64,000 nucleotides of DNA from Seison nebaliae. Its lineage: Eukaryota; Rotifera; Pararotatoria; Seisonacea; Seisonidae. Each line of letters begins with the position of its first letter. Position 1 is the stretch's first letter. The DNA lies in NCBI GenBank assembly GCA_023231475.1, contig JALJEE010002157.1, positions 39,007 through 103,006 of the forward strand. The letters are read 5' to 3'. The notes beneath the pieces are model-generated. The model made no database searches and was not told where the DNA came from. It worked only from the letters and a program-made list of their open reading frames with translations. Positions 34,661 through 46,600 of the stretch are shown piece after piece. Position numbers and translations under genes: made by a program.

Positions 34661-36611
34661 TCAAGTGATTACACAAGTAGATGTTCTAGTCACATTTTCT
34701 TTTAATTCCACTTTCACATTCGTTTTAGGCTTAACATATTTCGGTGGTAATCGATCGTTAACTTTCTTCTTCGTATTCGGCGAACTTTTGAATGCTTTCA
34801 TGTACACTTTCCGATTGAACATTCCCAATGATAAAGGAATTCTAATTAAATATTAATTATTTATTTTAAATATTTCAAATTTAAATTTGAACCTGCTAAT
34901 TGGTCGTCGTATATTAACGTCGAAGAAACCGTAAACTGGTTTGTGGTCAGATGATACTATACATTTCGCACTCGAATATTTACAACATCTGATCGCATTC
35001 TTATGTTTGCTACAATAGAATATTCTATCCTGAGAAAAAGAAGAAAAATAAAATGATAAAAAAGTAAAATGATAAAAAATTGAACGGTAAATGCATGACG
35101 GATGTAAGTTTGGGTTCCTATTTCAAATTTGTATGTCGGTTCGAAAGTGATATCTCCTTCACACATATCCTCATTAATACTAATCTTCTTCTTTGGATTA
35201 TAATGATTAATTTCGTCATGATGAAGAAATCGATTAAATCGATTCTCTTCGCCGCTCATATTCTTCTTCAAATTGCCCGTTTGGGATTGACTTCTTGAAT
35301 TGAAGTCTCCCATCCAAAACACACAATCGAATCTTTCATTTACTTCTATTCTCAGCAGTATATTAAGAAGAATTGAAATTGGGAAGAAAATAAAACTTTT
35401 TGAGGTCATACTGTTTGATCGGATGGTGAATTTCTTCGGTAAATTTAAACTATTAAGAATTTCTATATAATTCTTCGATCGTTCTAACGATTTTGTATCA
35501 CCAGCTAAAAGTTAATTAAAAACAATAATTTTAAAACATAAACATGATGAAATAATTAACCGATAAGATGCACATTAATGAATAGGAATGACGTTCCAAA
35601 AACATAGAAACAAACGGCTACAGCTCCTTTCGTTTTCAATTGTTTCACTGCACGAACACTAATTTGATCTTTCTCATAAGCTGAAGTATTAATTAATTAT
35701 TATGATTTATCATCATTATTCAACTAACGAGAACAGTGCCATAATAGATGACGTTGAATGAAGATTCCTAGATATAAGACTCCCAAATTACTCTCCGCAT
35801 AAAGAAGATATTCCGATCCAAGTATTTGTTGAATCGCCACAAATAATTTCGTCCTAAAAATAAAGAAATTTAAAAATTTTCATAGTCCATCACTTACCGT
35901 TGACTTGTCGATTCTTGAGTACCAATAGCGAACACAGAAGGCGGTCTTTCAAACTCCTGATCGAGAAATATATCTCTTAAATTTTCTGGTAGTTTCTGTT
36001 CGTACATTTACAAGAACTTACTGTATTCTATAAGAATAACCTCAATTCCAGCCATATTCCAAGTAACGACGAAAACGGTTAAACATCTATCAGGACATAA
36101 TGAATTGAATTCGTTGTTACGAACTGCAGATATTGACGATAGTGATCCTGATACCGAAGTAGATAATCGTTTACTAATAATTGAAAAAATTAATTTTACT
36201 TAGTTCGCTTAAAGAACTCGAACTATTGTGATTTTAATGATGGTTGTTCATCTTTTGGTTTTTCGTTGTAATTACTTCTAAAATAATTTTGAAAATGAAA
36301 AGGAAAACAAAAGAATCAAATTGTAACTTTTGTGATAATTTGGAAGGTGTGGAAGAAGAAGGTAACGAAGAAAAAGAACTGGATGAACGATGAGGAACAT
36401 GAGAATTTATTTCTGGTGGTTCGTCCTCATCAAAATAATTATTCTCATCTAAATCAAAATTATCTTTGTTGATGAATTTTTTTGTGTCATTCGACGAAAA
36501 ACTATCAATTCTTGGCGTTGTTTTGTTCGATCGTAGACGATTAAGTAACGTGACTTTCTTTCGTCTATTCAATTGATCACTTGATGACGTTTCATCGTAA
36601 TTTCCATTCAT
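34661..36611 (-). CDS. INPP5E: inositol polyphosphate 5-phosphatase INPP5E with CaaX box
   Basis: Multi-exon, starting with ATG at 36611. A Ser/Asn-rich basic N-terminus (NRRKKVTLLNRLRSNK) precedes the 5-phosphatase domain. Recognisable blocks in order are FVVTWNMAG (family TWNxxG), FAIGTQEST, LGVLYLGIFIQRHLLWHCS, QLKTKGAVAVCFYVFGTSF followed by LFINVHLIAGD, VFWMGDFNSR (family WxGDFNxR), FEPTYKFEIGT (family FxPTYKF), and SSDHKPVYGFF (family SDHxPV). The last exon, joined in phase by a gttcaa donor, carries GMFNRKVYMKAF (human GKFDRELYLLGI region) and ends in CVIT, a CaaX prenylation signal as in human INPP5E. The enzyme hydrolyses the 5-phosphate of PI(4,5)P2/PIP3 in cilia. It is head-to-head with COG3. 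Confidence 0.9.
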
Positions 36612-36883
36612 GATGATTTTATAAATTTAATAATTGAGAGAGGAAACTTTTACAGAAAATTATCAATTTCATTTCTCTGATTTTGATAAGTAATTGTTTT
36701 TACTCGTTTCCATAACAACTAAGAGATACATTAGAACTTATAATTTGAATTAATTTCGAAAAAAAATTAATTTTCCATAAACTGTGTAATTTGTTTAAAT
36801 TTTATTTAAATAAATTTAATTATAAAAATTTATTCATTTAAATCGTCATTAAACACATCAATGATGAGAAGTGATAAGAGAAA
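36612..36883. promoter_or_regulatory. putative bidirectional promoter, INPP5E/COG3
   Basis: 272 bp of AT-rich DNA separate the two divergent start codons. A shared promoter is inferred from spacing only. Confidence 0.4.
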
Positions 36884-39800
36884 ATGAAAAACATTGAAAA
36901 ACAAGAGTTATTAGATCGATTAGCATTTTGGGATTATCGTGATGGTGAGAAAGCGGTAACAGAATTGAGTGAGAAATCGAATTTATGTTTAGAAGAGTTA
37001 CATGTAAATGAGAATCAAAATAAAAAGGTGACAGAAGTGGATGATTATGAGACGAAAAAACAGAAATTATTAAAAGTTGAAAAATGGAAGAAGGAATTGA
37101 AGGATTTGGAAGAGAAACGAAATGAATCATCATTTGATGAATTGAATGAATTGAAGAAGATCATGAAAGTTTTCAAATATTTCCTCAATCAACATGAAAT
37201 TTGTGTGGAGGAAGTTGAGAAGATGAAAATGACATTATCTCTCATTTGTGAGCACACGAACGATCTCTATAATTCATGTGAACATCTGATGGATGAACAG
37301 AAGAAATTGATCATCAATTATAATCTCATTGATTCCAAATTGAAATATTTCGTCGCTGCCAACTACATAGAGAAATTGATCGATGGAATTAATGGACAAA
37401 TTTTATTCAATAAAAAAAATCGTTTACATATTTTCACTTCACCTGCTGTCTGGTCGTTATTGTCGATGAAGGAGAATGAATTAAAGAATTTCGTTGAGCA
37501 ACTTCGAATTCAATTCGATAACGAATTTAATATTATTCAAATAATTCTCGTTTTCGACATTTTACTCCGATTCTTCCCAAATCAGATCAATATCAAATCA
37601 TCGAAACGTTTCAACGATTCAATGAAGAGTTCGTTGATTACTATTCTAGAAATGATCAAAGTTCAATTATTCAGTTATTTGGATACGTCGAAAGAAATTA
37701 TTAAGAATAATATGAAATCATTAAATTCCTCATATAATACGAATGAAATGAACAATGATATCATTCCAACAGACGCCCATTTATTTATTTATTCGAAATT
37801 TTCCAATTCTTCCAAATCCATCAAAAATCTCATCCAAATGCTCCTCCGATTAACGGAAACAACATCTCCAAATTGTCTTAAGTTCAAAAAATTTTTTTAA
37901 AATTTCAAAAATTTTTTCATTTTCAAATCTCCTTTTTTTAAGTCATCAACATCGTAATGAAGAAGTACGACGATATGAAATGCCGTTAGAAACGAAAAAG
38001 ATCATCTATGAGTATGTAGATGAATGTCAAATATTTTATTGTATGTGCAGGAAAGAGATTTTGGATTTGTTCGTTGAAAAACGGATTTCTTTCATTCGAA
38101 ATCGTAACAATGTAGACAATAGTACAGGATTGAATAATGAATTGTGTAATATCGTTAATATATTTCAAATTTCTTATTTTAATTCTCATTCATAATTTAA
38201 TTCTTTCTCTCATTTCAGTTCCGTTCGACGATAAATATTTTCATAAAATTCTATCAAGACGAATCGGAAATATTTCGAGAATTCTTCGGAGAATTGAATT
38301 ATGTTAGTGATCATCACGTATTGATATCGTCAGTGAATCATCAAACAAATCAATCATGGTCCTCATATTTATGGTTGACGATTGATATGTTCAATTTGTA
38401 TAAAGATCGATTATTCCAATATCTTCTAGCGAATCCATCGGATGATGGAAATGAAGAAATGATGATTCGAATGAGAATTATCGATACGAATCTTTTGATT
38501 TATTATTCGACTGCATTTTATGAAATTTTACGAGAAAAAATGATTCAACTTATTCATTTAGAATTAGTTACAGAAATATTTGATATTTGTGTAATTTGTT
38601 TAAATAATTTGAAAGATTTGGATGAAATTGATCAAAAACGAATCGATCATTTCATCTATCAATTAATTCGCGATTTACAAGAACGTTTAATATTTCGAGC
38701 AGATATTTATATTCAAACGGAAATCGAAAATTATCAATGGTCATCATCCGACATCGATTATCCAAATAAATTAATGATGATTGAACAAATTCAAAATAAT
38801 ATTTCTCATCAATCATCAGAACCGTCAGCAGTGGATATGCATGGATTATGGTATCCGACGTTACGACGTTCACTTATTTGTTTATCGAAATTATATCGTT
38901 GTTTGAGTAAGAGTGTTTTTGAACAAATTGGTGAAGATGTCATCGAATCTTGTATGAGAAGTTTAGTAAATGCGAGTAAAGATATTGAACATAATGGACA
39001 ATATCCAAAAAAGGAATTGAACGAGAAAGAAATTGAAGAGAACTTGGAGAAAAGTCAAAATGGAGAAATTGCAACTAATCGAATTAATGGAGATTTGGAG
39101 ACAAAATTCTGTGAGAAATCATTTCGATTAATTCATTCTCGTTTATTTCTCATAAAACATTTATTAATTCTAAGAGAACAATTGGAACCGTTTAGTTCGG
39201 TGTCATTCCGTAAAGAAGAAATTCGTTTCGATTTTCAACATATGAAATCGATGGTGACGAAATATGTTAAAAATGAATCGCTTTCTGGTTATTGGGAATT
39301 GAGTAGACAAAATTCGTTGTTGAAACTTGTGTGGGATTCTGCTACCGATTATTCGTATCGTATCGAAGAAATGAACTCGAAAAATAATCTGGATCAATTG
39401 ATAAAAGAATCTTGTTTCGATTTAATCGATCTATTCTCTGAACAATTATTTGGAAATATCGAAAAATTCATTAAACTTTGTGAAAGATTCATAGAAAATA
39501 AATCGAATTGTTTAAGGAAAAGCGATTTCGGTCAAAGTGCTCATATTCTCTCAACAGTCATCCGTCCAACACTCAACAATTATCCTCTGATAATCGAAGA
39601 AATTAAACGAATTCTACATCTCTACTTCTCATCGAACAATGCACCAATTCAACATTTCCTTATTCCCGAAAAGAATGAAGTTATTGAGATTCTCATGAAA
39701 ATGGTCATCAATCGAAATGAGAAATGTTGGAATAGATTGAGAGAGATCGTTCGAAAAGAATATTTGGAACAAGATATCCAAATCATTAAAATACCATCAA

Positions 39801-39912
39801 CTGAAGAAGTTAATTTCGATTATTCATTTTTCTTTCTTTTATTCCCATTTTTTAGATGTTTCTTTATTTCTCTGATGACTATCATCAACAACAACTGAGA
39901 GAAGAATATTAA
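36884..39912 (+). CDS. COG3: conserved oligomeric Golgi complex subunit 3
   Basis: COG3 is a lobe A subunit of the COG tether, needed for retrograde intra-Golgi vesicle traffic. Four exons are read: from 36884, from about 37943, from about 38219, and a short last exon after a gttaat intron ending at 39912 (about 950 aa). The N-terminus is coiled coil with CEHTNDLYNSCEHLMDEQ (human KTGTLHEACEQLLKEQ). Strong matches follow: RADIYIQTEIENY (human RTHIYIQTDITGY), YPNKLMMIEQI, AVDMHGLWYPTLRRSLICLS then KLYRCLSKSVFEQ, LFLIKHLLILREQLEPF, and the C-terminal EQDIQIIKIPSTEE. Splicing out the last intron replaces a hydrophobic read-through tail with EMFLYFSDDYHQQQLREEY. The frame is intact. Confidence 0.95.
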
Positions 39913-41273
39913 TAAACAAAAAATTTATTCCCAATTCATTTGTCAATTACATTTGAAGGAAAAAATTAAAAAAAACTTTATTTATTATAATAAATAATTT
40001 TAATTTATCGATAATTAATAATCCATTATCAATAATTATTAATCATTTCTTATGATCGATAGTTATTGATTATTTATCGTTTATTTAATCTTTCATTTTT
40101 CTTAAATTTTAAATTGTTAATTTCTAATAAAATCTTAAGAAATGTTCATACAGACCATTAATTGGACGTTTTAGTATTGGGGGAAGAATATAACATTAAT
40201 CTCCAAATTAATGTTAGTAAGAAAAGATGATAAATTTTCCATGTGATTAATAATATTCGTACGAAGTACAATGAGAGATGTGTGAGTAAACTTATCCAAA
40301 GAAATTTACGATGAAGCGCGAAAAGAATGAATGAATGTTTTATTTGGAGAAAATGGAAATAATTAAGTACAAATATTAATAAGAAAACGGTAAGAAGTAG
40401 GGAAAGAATGGAAAAGGAAGAAAAACAACTGATTAGTTGCCTGATGAATGGAATCATATGATATTTAACAAAATGTTGAAATATTCGAATTCACATCAAA
40501 ACTTTTGGAGAAGATAATAACGGAAATGATTCTCCGACTTCTCATTAATAGAAAAAAAATTAATGTCTCTAAATAAACTGAATGGTCGAAACCGATTATC
40601 ATCATGCGTCCAATATAAATATTCTGTAAACTTACTGGCTATTGGAGGACGAAGAAACGTCTAAAAAAACTAATAAAATCTTTTGAATAGAAAATTGCAA
40701 ATTAATTTTTTAGAAGCAAAATGAAATAATGAAATTCAAATAATTCTCCTCATTAACAATATGAAAAATTTCCATTGGAAATACCAGAAAAGTTTATGAA
40801 AATTTCTTATTGAAATTCTATTCAAATTTTCAATTTCTCTTAAATGTGTGGATAATATGAGAATATTTGATGTCATCAAATAAGTATGACGTATGGATAA
40901 AAGATTGTCCATATCATAATTTTGAATAGTTTGGAATAAAATACTTTTATCTTTAGGAAGAAGAAGATGAGAATGGCATTGTTGTGGGATGGAGGAAAGA
41001 GGGAGAAAAGGAAGAATATTAACTTAATAATTTTTATTGAATATTAATAAATTGAAATGTGAAAAAGAAATGAATTTGTTAGATGATGTTGCTTCTCAAA
41101 AATAGTGAATAATATGAAGGATCTCGAAACGATGAAACGTGATCAATATTGTTGTTTATCGATGAAGAATATTGTTAACGAAAAAAAAAAAAAAAGAAAA
41201 AAGGAGAGACGAAGAAAAAGAAGGAAAAGGAGAGATATAAAAAATGATTTGAATCAAATCAATAATTGATCGA
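39913..41273. other. convergent intergenic region
   Basis: About 1.35 kb, AT-rich. It starts with palindromic ttatcgataattaataatccattatcaataatta-type repeats at about 40005-40075 and contains a hydrophobic minus-strand ORF (40158-40457, 99 aa) with no recognised family. A poly-A tract is near 41179-41200. The 3' UTRs of COG3 and the ankyrin gene probably lie here. Confidence 0.45.
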
Positions 41274-43697
41274 TCATTGAACTAATTGTTTTGGTGTGTG
41301 TAAATGGTTTTCATTTAGAACTTTCCTCGACGTATCTGATGAGGTGATTGACATTTGTGGTTGTTGTGACGTCGAATTGATGAGTGAAGTATTCTTGTCA
41401 CTATTCGGATTCGTCGATTGATTATTGGGGGATGTGGTGGAGGAGAGTTGTGTATTATTGGGATCGATTGATGACGGTAATACGGCCCCATGATCTCGTA
41501 ATACTTGACTGACTTCTTTATGATATTGAGATGAAGCTAAGTCTAAGGCGGTGACTTCGCCTCCATCATCAGGAAGTTGCATAGTCTGATTAATGTTGAT
41601 ATTTGGATTGGAACACAAAATCTTCGTCACATCCACATGTCCCATAATGGAGGCAATGTGAAGACATGAGATACCACTCTCTTCCGTTGCATTGACATCT
41701 GCTCCTTTCCCAACTAAATATTTCACGATTTGAGTATGACCTTTAGCACAAGCACAAAATAATGGTGTACGACCACAAGTATCAGCAGAAGGATCGCCTT
41801 GAATTCGATAATTGATATCAAATTCAAATTGTTCTACTAATAATTTCGTCAATTCTAACGATCCCGTTTCCGCCGTGATAATAAGAGCATTTATTTTACA
41901 ATTGAATAAATTGGTAGCGACAGCACGCGGATCAGCCATACAATCCAAAAGTGCATGGACAATTTCCACATTATTATGTTGACAAGCCGCTAAGAATGGA
42001 GTGAAGCCACGACTATTTGAATAATTTGTATCGTCTCTTTTCCCATAACGAAGAATACAATGAATAATTTCTGTGTAATTTTTAATACAAGCGAGTAATA
42101 AGGCAGAATGTCCCAATCCTTCTTGATCTGGTATATTCACTCCTTCCGGTTGTTGTCCTGGTTTTAATGGTAATGAATCCACATATTTCTTACATGAGGG
42201 AACGAATGAAATATCAGCAATTTTCACTAAATATTCCACCATCTCCAAATTTCCTTCTTCTACTGCTACTAATAAAGGAGATGAGCCGGATAAAGTACAA
42301 ATGTCGACTTGGGCACCATGCTCCACCAACTTCTGAGCACATTTCACATGATTCTTTTTCGCAGCTGCATATAACGGTGTTTGACCAGCTAATAACGTTT
42401 CATTGGCCAATTTGCCATGTGGTGAAATGTTGGTGTCAGCATGACCATGATCAATTAATAATGTGACTAATGCTAAATTGCCACTTTCGGCAGCTAACAA
42501 TAATGGTGAGACGCCAAACATATTTCTGATATTTGCATGAGCACCTTTCTTCAATAAATATTCTACAACATCTAATCGTTCTTTAAGTGCTGCCATAAAT
42601 ATCGCTGTTTGTCCAGTTATTTTTAATTCATCTGATGCCGGTCCATATGGACAATAATTCAAATCAGCATTCTTCTCCACAAACGCTTTCACCACATCAA
42701 TATCGCCCACTTCACTCGCTAACAAGAATGGTGAAGAACCCAATTTAGTAATGGCATTCGGATCAGCTCCATGTTTCAATAACAATTTAACGGTGGATGA
42801 TTGACGAGATTTCATGGCAGCATATAATGGTGTCCATCCGGCGATTCCACGATCTTCTGCCTCTTTTCCTTTCGGTGCCAATTCAGTATCGGCATCATGT
42901 TCCAATAACAATTCCACAACACTATCATAACCTTTCTGAGAAGGAATCCATAAAACGGAAATTCCATAATGATTCCTCGCATTCGGATTCGCTCCTTTCA
43001 CTAACAAATATTTCACAATACTCACATGACCCTCTTTAGCTGCACAAAACAACGGTGTCTGCCCACTCAAATTCATCGATAATGCCGTGTCGCCTTGTGG
43101 CGCCAATTCGAGATGAGCGCCATGATCAACTAACGCTTGGACACAACTACCGTATCCTTGTTCAGCTGCTAACATGAGAGCTGATATTCCTGATTGATTC
43201 TGATGATTTGGATTGGCACGATTCTTCAACAGGATTTGGAGACATTGAGGATGATTATATTTAGTAGCTCCAATTAATGGTGTACTACCAGCAATTTTAG
43301 CTTCTTCAGCTCGAATTCCAGTGGGAGCAACATGAACTTTAGCTCCTTTATTAATCAATTTCTCTAAAACGTCCGGCCATCCAACTTCCGCTACCATCAA
43401 TAACGGTGTAATTCCTGAATCACTTGGTTTGTTCACGTCGACATTATTCATTTCAATTAATTGTTCGACGAACACTTTATGTTTCTTTCCCGCCGCTATA
43501 CTCAATGGCGTTAAATTATCAGCTTCTTTTAATCCCGTATTCAACAGATTCTTCAATTGAACCGGCGATTTTTTCAAACTATAAACTATTTCATTCAATT
43601 TGCCCGTGTCGCCAGTACCAGCGGCCACGAATAATTGTTTCGTTATATCATCCAATTCCCATCCTTCCCCACCAGTCTTCGTCAATGTACAACCCAT
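41274..43697 (-). CDS. intronless ankyrin-repeat protein of tandem 75-aa double modules
   Basis: A single 807-aa exon from ATG at 43697. The N-terminus is MGC, a typical N-myristoylation plus palmitoylation signature, suggesting membrane attachment once the Met is removed. Residues about 25-720 are ankyrin repeats (about 18). Within residues 124-500, repeats alternate between a standard 33-34 residue unit and a longer 41-residue unit whose loop carries a (A/C/S)PxG...(I/L)xG(Q/W/S)T pattern. Starts at residues 124, 199, 274, 349 and 425 give an almost exact 75-residue period. The C-terminal ~80 residues are Ser/Thr/Asn-rich and disordered. The absence of introns and the long upstream non-coding region set it apart from neighbours. 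The partner is unknown; it is likely a membrane-tethered scaffold. Confidence 0.85.
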   Translation of the reverse strand: MGCTLTKTGGEGWELDDITKQLFVAAGTGDTGKLNEIVYSLKKSPVQLKNLLNTGLKEADNLTPLSIAAGKKHKVFVEQLIEMNNVDVNKPSDSGITPLLMVAEVGWPDVLEKLINKGAKVHVAPTGIRAEEAKIAGSTPLIGATKYNHPQCLQILLKNRANPNHQNQSGISALMLAAEQGYGSCVQALVDHGAHLELAPQGDTALSMNLSGQTPLFCAAKEGHVSIVKYLLVKGANPNARNHYGISVLWIPSQKGYDSVVELLLEHDADTELAPKGKEAEDRGIAGWTPLYAAMKSRQSSTVKLLLKHGADPNAITKLGSSPFLLASEVGDIDVVKAFVEKNADLNYCPYGPASDELKITGQTAIFMAALKERLDVVEYLLKKGAHANIRNMFGVSPLLLAAESGNLALVTLLIDHGHADTNISPHGKLANETLLAGQTPLYAAAKKNHVKCAQKLVEHGAQVDICTLSGSSPLLVAVEEGNLEMVEYLVKIADISFVPSCKKYVDSLPLKPGQQPEGVNIPDQEGLGHSALLLACIKNYTEIIHCILRYGKRDDTNYSNSRGFTPFLAACQHNNVEIVHALLDCMADPRAVATNLFNCKINALIITAETGSLELTKLLVEQFEFDINYRIQGDPSADTCGRTPLFCACAKGHTQIVKYLVGKGADVNATEESGISCLHIASIMGHVDVTKILCSNPNININQTMQLPDDGGEVTALDLASSQYHKEVSQVLRDHGAVLPSSIDPNNTQLSSTTSPNNQSTNPNSDKNTSLINSTSQQPQMSITSSDTSRKVLNENHLHTPKQLVQ
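42200..43328 (-). repeat. five tandem copies of a ~225-nt double-ankyrin module
   Basis: Within the ankyrin gene, protein units start at residues 124, 199, 274, 349 and 425, spaced 75, 75, 75 and 76. Each has an 18-residue PxG-loop segment, a 23-residue helical segment ending (A/V)xPN or similar, and a 34-residue standard repeat. The copies are diverged at the DNA level, so the duplication is old. Confidence 0.85.
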
Positions 43698-46600
43698 TAC
43701 TCGTTATTTCGATGTTCTTATTTTAATCTTTCAAATGATGATAAAAAGAATGAGAATGAGAATGAATGAAGGAAGAAGTGATTAACTTTTTTGAATTTTT
43801 GGAGAAAGTGTTGGAGGAGGAAACTCTTATTAGTCGTGGAAGAAATAATAATTGTCAATAATCCGACGTATTCCAATCGAATTCGCTCATTGAATTTGTT
43901 TGTGAGAAAGTTGGTAAAATTTTATTCTTCGTTCTGATTTCTGGCGAAGAACTTGTTAATTCTTACGATTACACAAATGGAGTTGAGATGAAGTTCTATT
44001 TCTTTCGATCTTTCCCCCTCTTTCTTTTTTTTTTCTTATTTGGTGAATGCTTCTCTTCTTCGTATGAAGTTTACCCACAACTTTATGTGGAATTATCTCT
44101 CTACGGATTATTCAGTTGATTTGACAATCTTCACTCTATTCGAATGAGAATATTCGTTGTAGATTGGAAGTGAGTAGACATGTGAACAATCATTCAACTC
44201 TTTCATACACACACACCATCTCCCGCTATCAACTTCTCTTATTATTCAATTGTGTTCGTCTATGTAGTGCTCTCTCTCTCTTTTCTTCTCATTCACTCAC
44301 ACAATAACTACCTCCTCTCGTCTATATATCTCTGACTGTTCTGTCCGTTCTCTATCTATGTATGTGTGGAGAAAATAGAAATAAAAAAATTTTTCTATAA
44401 AAAATAAATAATGATAATTTCTCTTCATTTACTCACGATCAGTTGGGCGGTGAGAAGCAGAAGAAAGTTAGTGGATATAAATATAAGCTGAGGGTTGGCT
44501 CGATGGATGGATGGATGGTTTGAATGAAAAAGAAAAATTATACTAAAAAATATTCATCCTAATATGTATTGTTACATTAATATTAAAATAATGACTGTTC
44601 TTCTTTTTGACGATGGTAATGATGATGGAGAATGAGGAAGTGCCGAAACTTTTTAAATTTCCGTCTTCTATTTCTTCTAATAGTTTTTGAAAGAAAAAAT
44701 TCTCTCATCGACCAATGACTCGATCCTAATCTATGATATCTTTATGAGAAAAGGTAGAAGAAATTTCATAATTATTCTTAATTATTGTTCGTACCAATTT
44801 TTCATTTTTCTCTCTCGTCCCTCTAACACCATTTCAATCAAAATAGGAAATTTGATTCCGCTTTAAATTTTTCCATTCTTCCGCCTACTTTCTCTTCATC
44901 TGTCATTAGTCTTTGCTTTTCTTTCGTCCATCGGAAGAATGAAACTTTCAAATATATATATTTATCATTCCATCGCCATCACTACTCATACGTCAAAATG
45001 ATAATATGTAAATTAGGAAGGAAATCTTTTATTTTCTTCTTGAAGACTTCTTCTTCTTCTTCTTCGTCGTCATAGTCGTCGTTAACGTGAAATATTCTGG
45101 TGGATGTAACTAATCTTTCTTAATCATTTTTTTCTTTTTTTTTTTTGTGAGAGAGTTCAATTGGTAAATGATCTGGTTGAAAGAGGAGGGCAAGGGAAGA
45201 TATGTGTTCGAATTCATTTTAATTAATCATTGATGCCAGATGATAGCGTAGGGAGAAGGAGAAGTTGATTTTGAGTAGAACTTAAAATATCATCTCATTG
45301 TGTATCATGAAAATGTTATCGATTTCAGGAAGTTTTGATGGAAATGGAATGAGATAGAAACAGATCCATTAAATTTTATCCGAATCGTTCCTTTCTCTTC
45401 CTGGAACGGTTCGTCTACTCTACTCGTACGTACACCACCACCACCATTACCAACAACAACAACAACAACCATACATATGGAAGAAATGTTGTGATGGTCT
45501 TGAGCGATGGAAGGAAAGTAGTTCATTTCCTTCTCTCGTTTTTCCCATTAGAAAAATATCAGCAAACTTTCCTAAAGACACTTTCCACCTATAAGTGAAA
45601 TTCATTATTATTATTAGCATAACATGAGTGAAATGTATAATATATATATATATCCACATCAATTCATTTCCAGCAATACGGCCGTGTGTTGATGCAGTCC
45701 TTCTATGCATCTAATAGAATAATTATTGTTTCTTCTTCTATTTATATGAAATGTTTCCTTGATAATAGTCCTTTAGTTTAGGAAGATAGTAAACATTAGC
45801 TATGTTCTGACTCATCACCATTCCGTCCAACCATCTCCTCTCCAATAAATAATTCCAATCTTATTTAATTGCCTCCTTCCACATCAATGAATTGTTAGAT
45901 GGTACATTTTCATCATTTCAATCCTACACAACAACTTCCTTCTTTCCTTCCTTCCTTCCTTCCTTCTCACCAATATCATTCTCAGCTCATTTCTTATACT
46001 CACACACAACTAGTAGTAAATAATCACCATGTCATATCGACATACAATTCCTCTTAACAACCTACTTCTCAAGATCCAGTCCATAACTTAAATACACATA
46101 CACACATGATAATGATGAACACTGATTTATATTTGATTATACATCTGCTGTGCAACAAATGCTGCCAATTTAGTTTCCTTTCATCAATTATATGTTATAT
46201 CATATATTTAGCCTTTTAAGAAATGTTTAAGGACAGAAAAATTGAGTCAACTCTCACAAATTAACTCACATCAGTCGAACACAAAAGGAAGAAGAACAAT
46301 CATTTTCATTGCTCTTCTCCTTCACAATCAAACGAAGACGTTCCCGTATCATGCCCCAATCTCTCTCGACGCCTTTCGTGGCAATTTTCCTCCTTCCCCT
46401 CTCCTTAATCTCCTCATTAATTTCTTTTTTTATTTCTTTCAAATTTCTTCAAATTCCTTCAAATTTCAATGTTTAGCTTCAACTAAATTCAAGTCGTTTT
46501 TACATTCACTTCTCTTTTGGACGACTCTGTTGGACGACCATACAGAAAGTGATATCGGCCACAAGGAGATGATGATACATTGCAGATAAAGACCTGAAGA

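Noticed and set aside
34650-34856. 68-aa plus-strand ORF
   Set aside because: It is the antisense of the INPP5E C-terminal exon, which carries the family match and CaaX box.
40158-40457. 99-aa hydrophobic minus-strand ORF
   Set aside because: It could be a multi-pass membrane protein, but no family pattern was found and T-rich non-coding DNA gives the same composition.
42167-43785. Several 60-100 aa open frames on the plus strand opposite the ankyrin gene
   Set aside because: They are antisense shadows of the repeated ankyrin codons; none has a domain, and the minus-strand frame is clearly the coding one.
45305-46589. ORFs of 73-115 aa in the microsatellite desert
   Set aside because: They are produced by translation of (ACC)n, (AAC)n and pyrimidine tracts and lack start context, domains and splice support.
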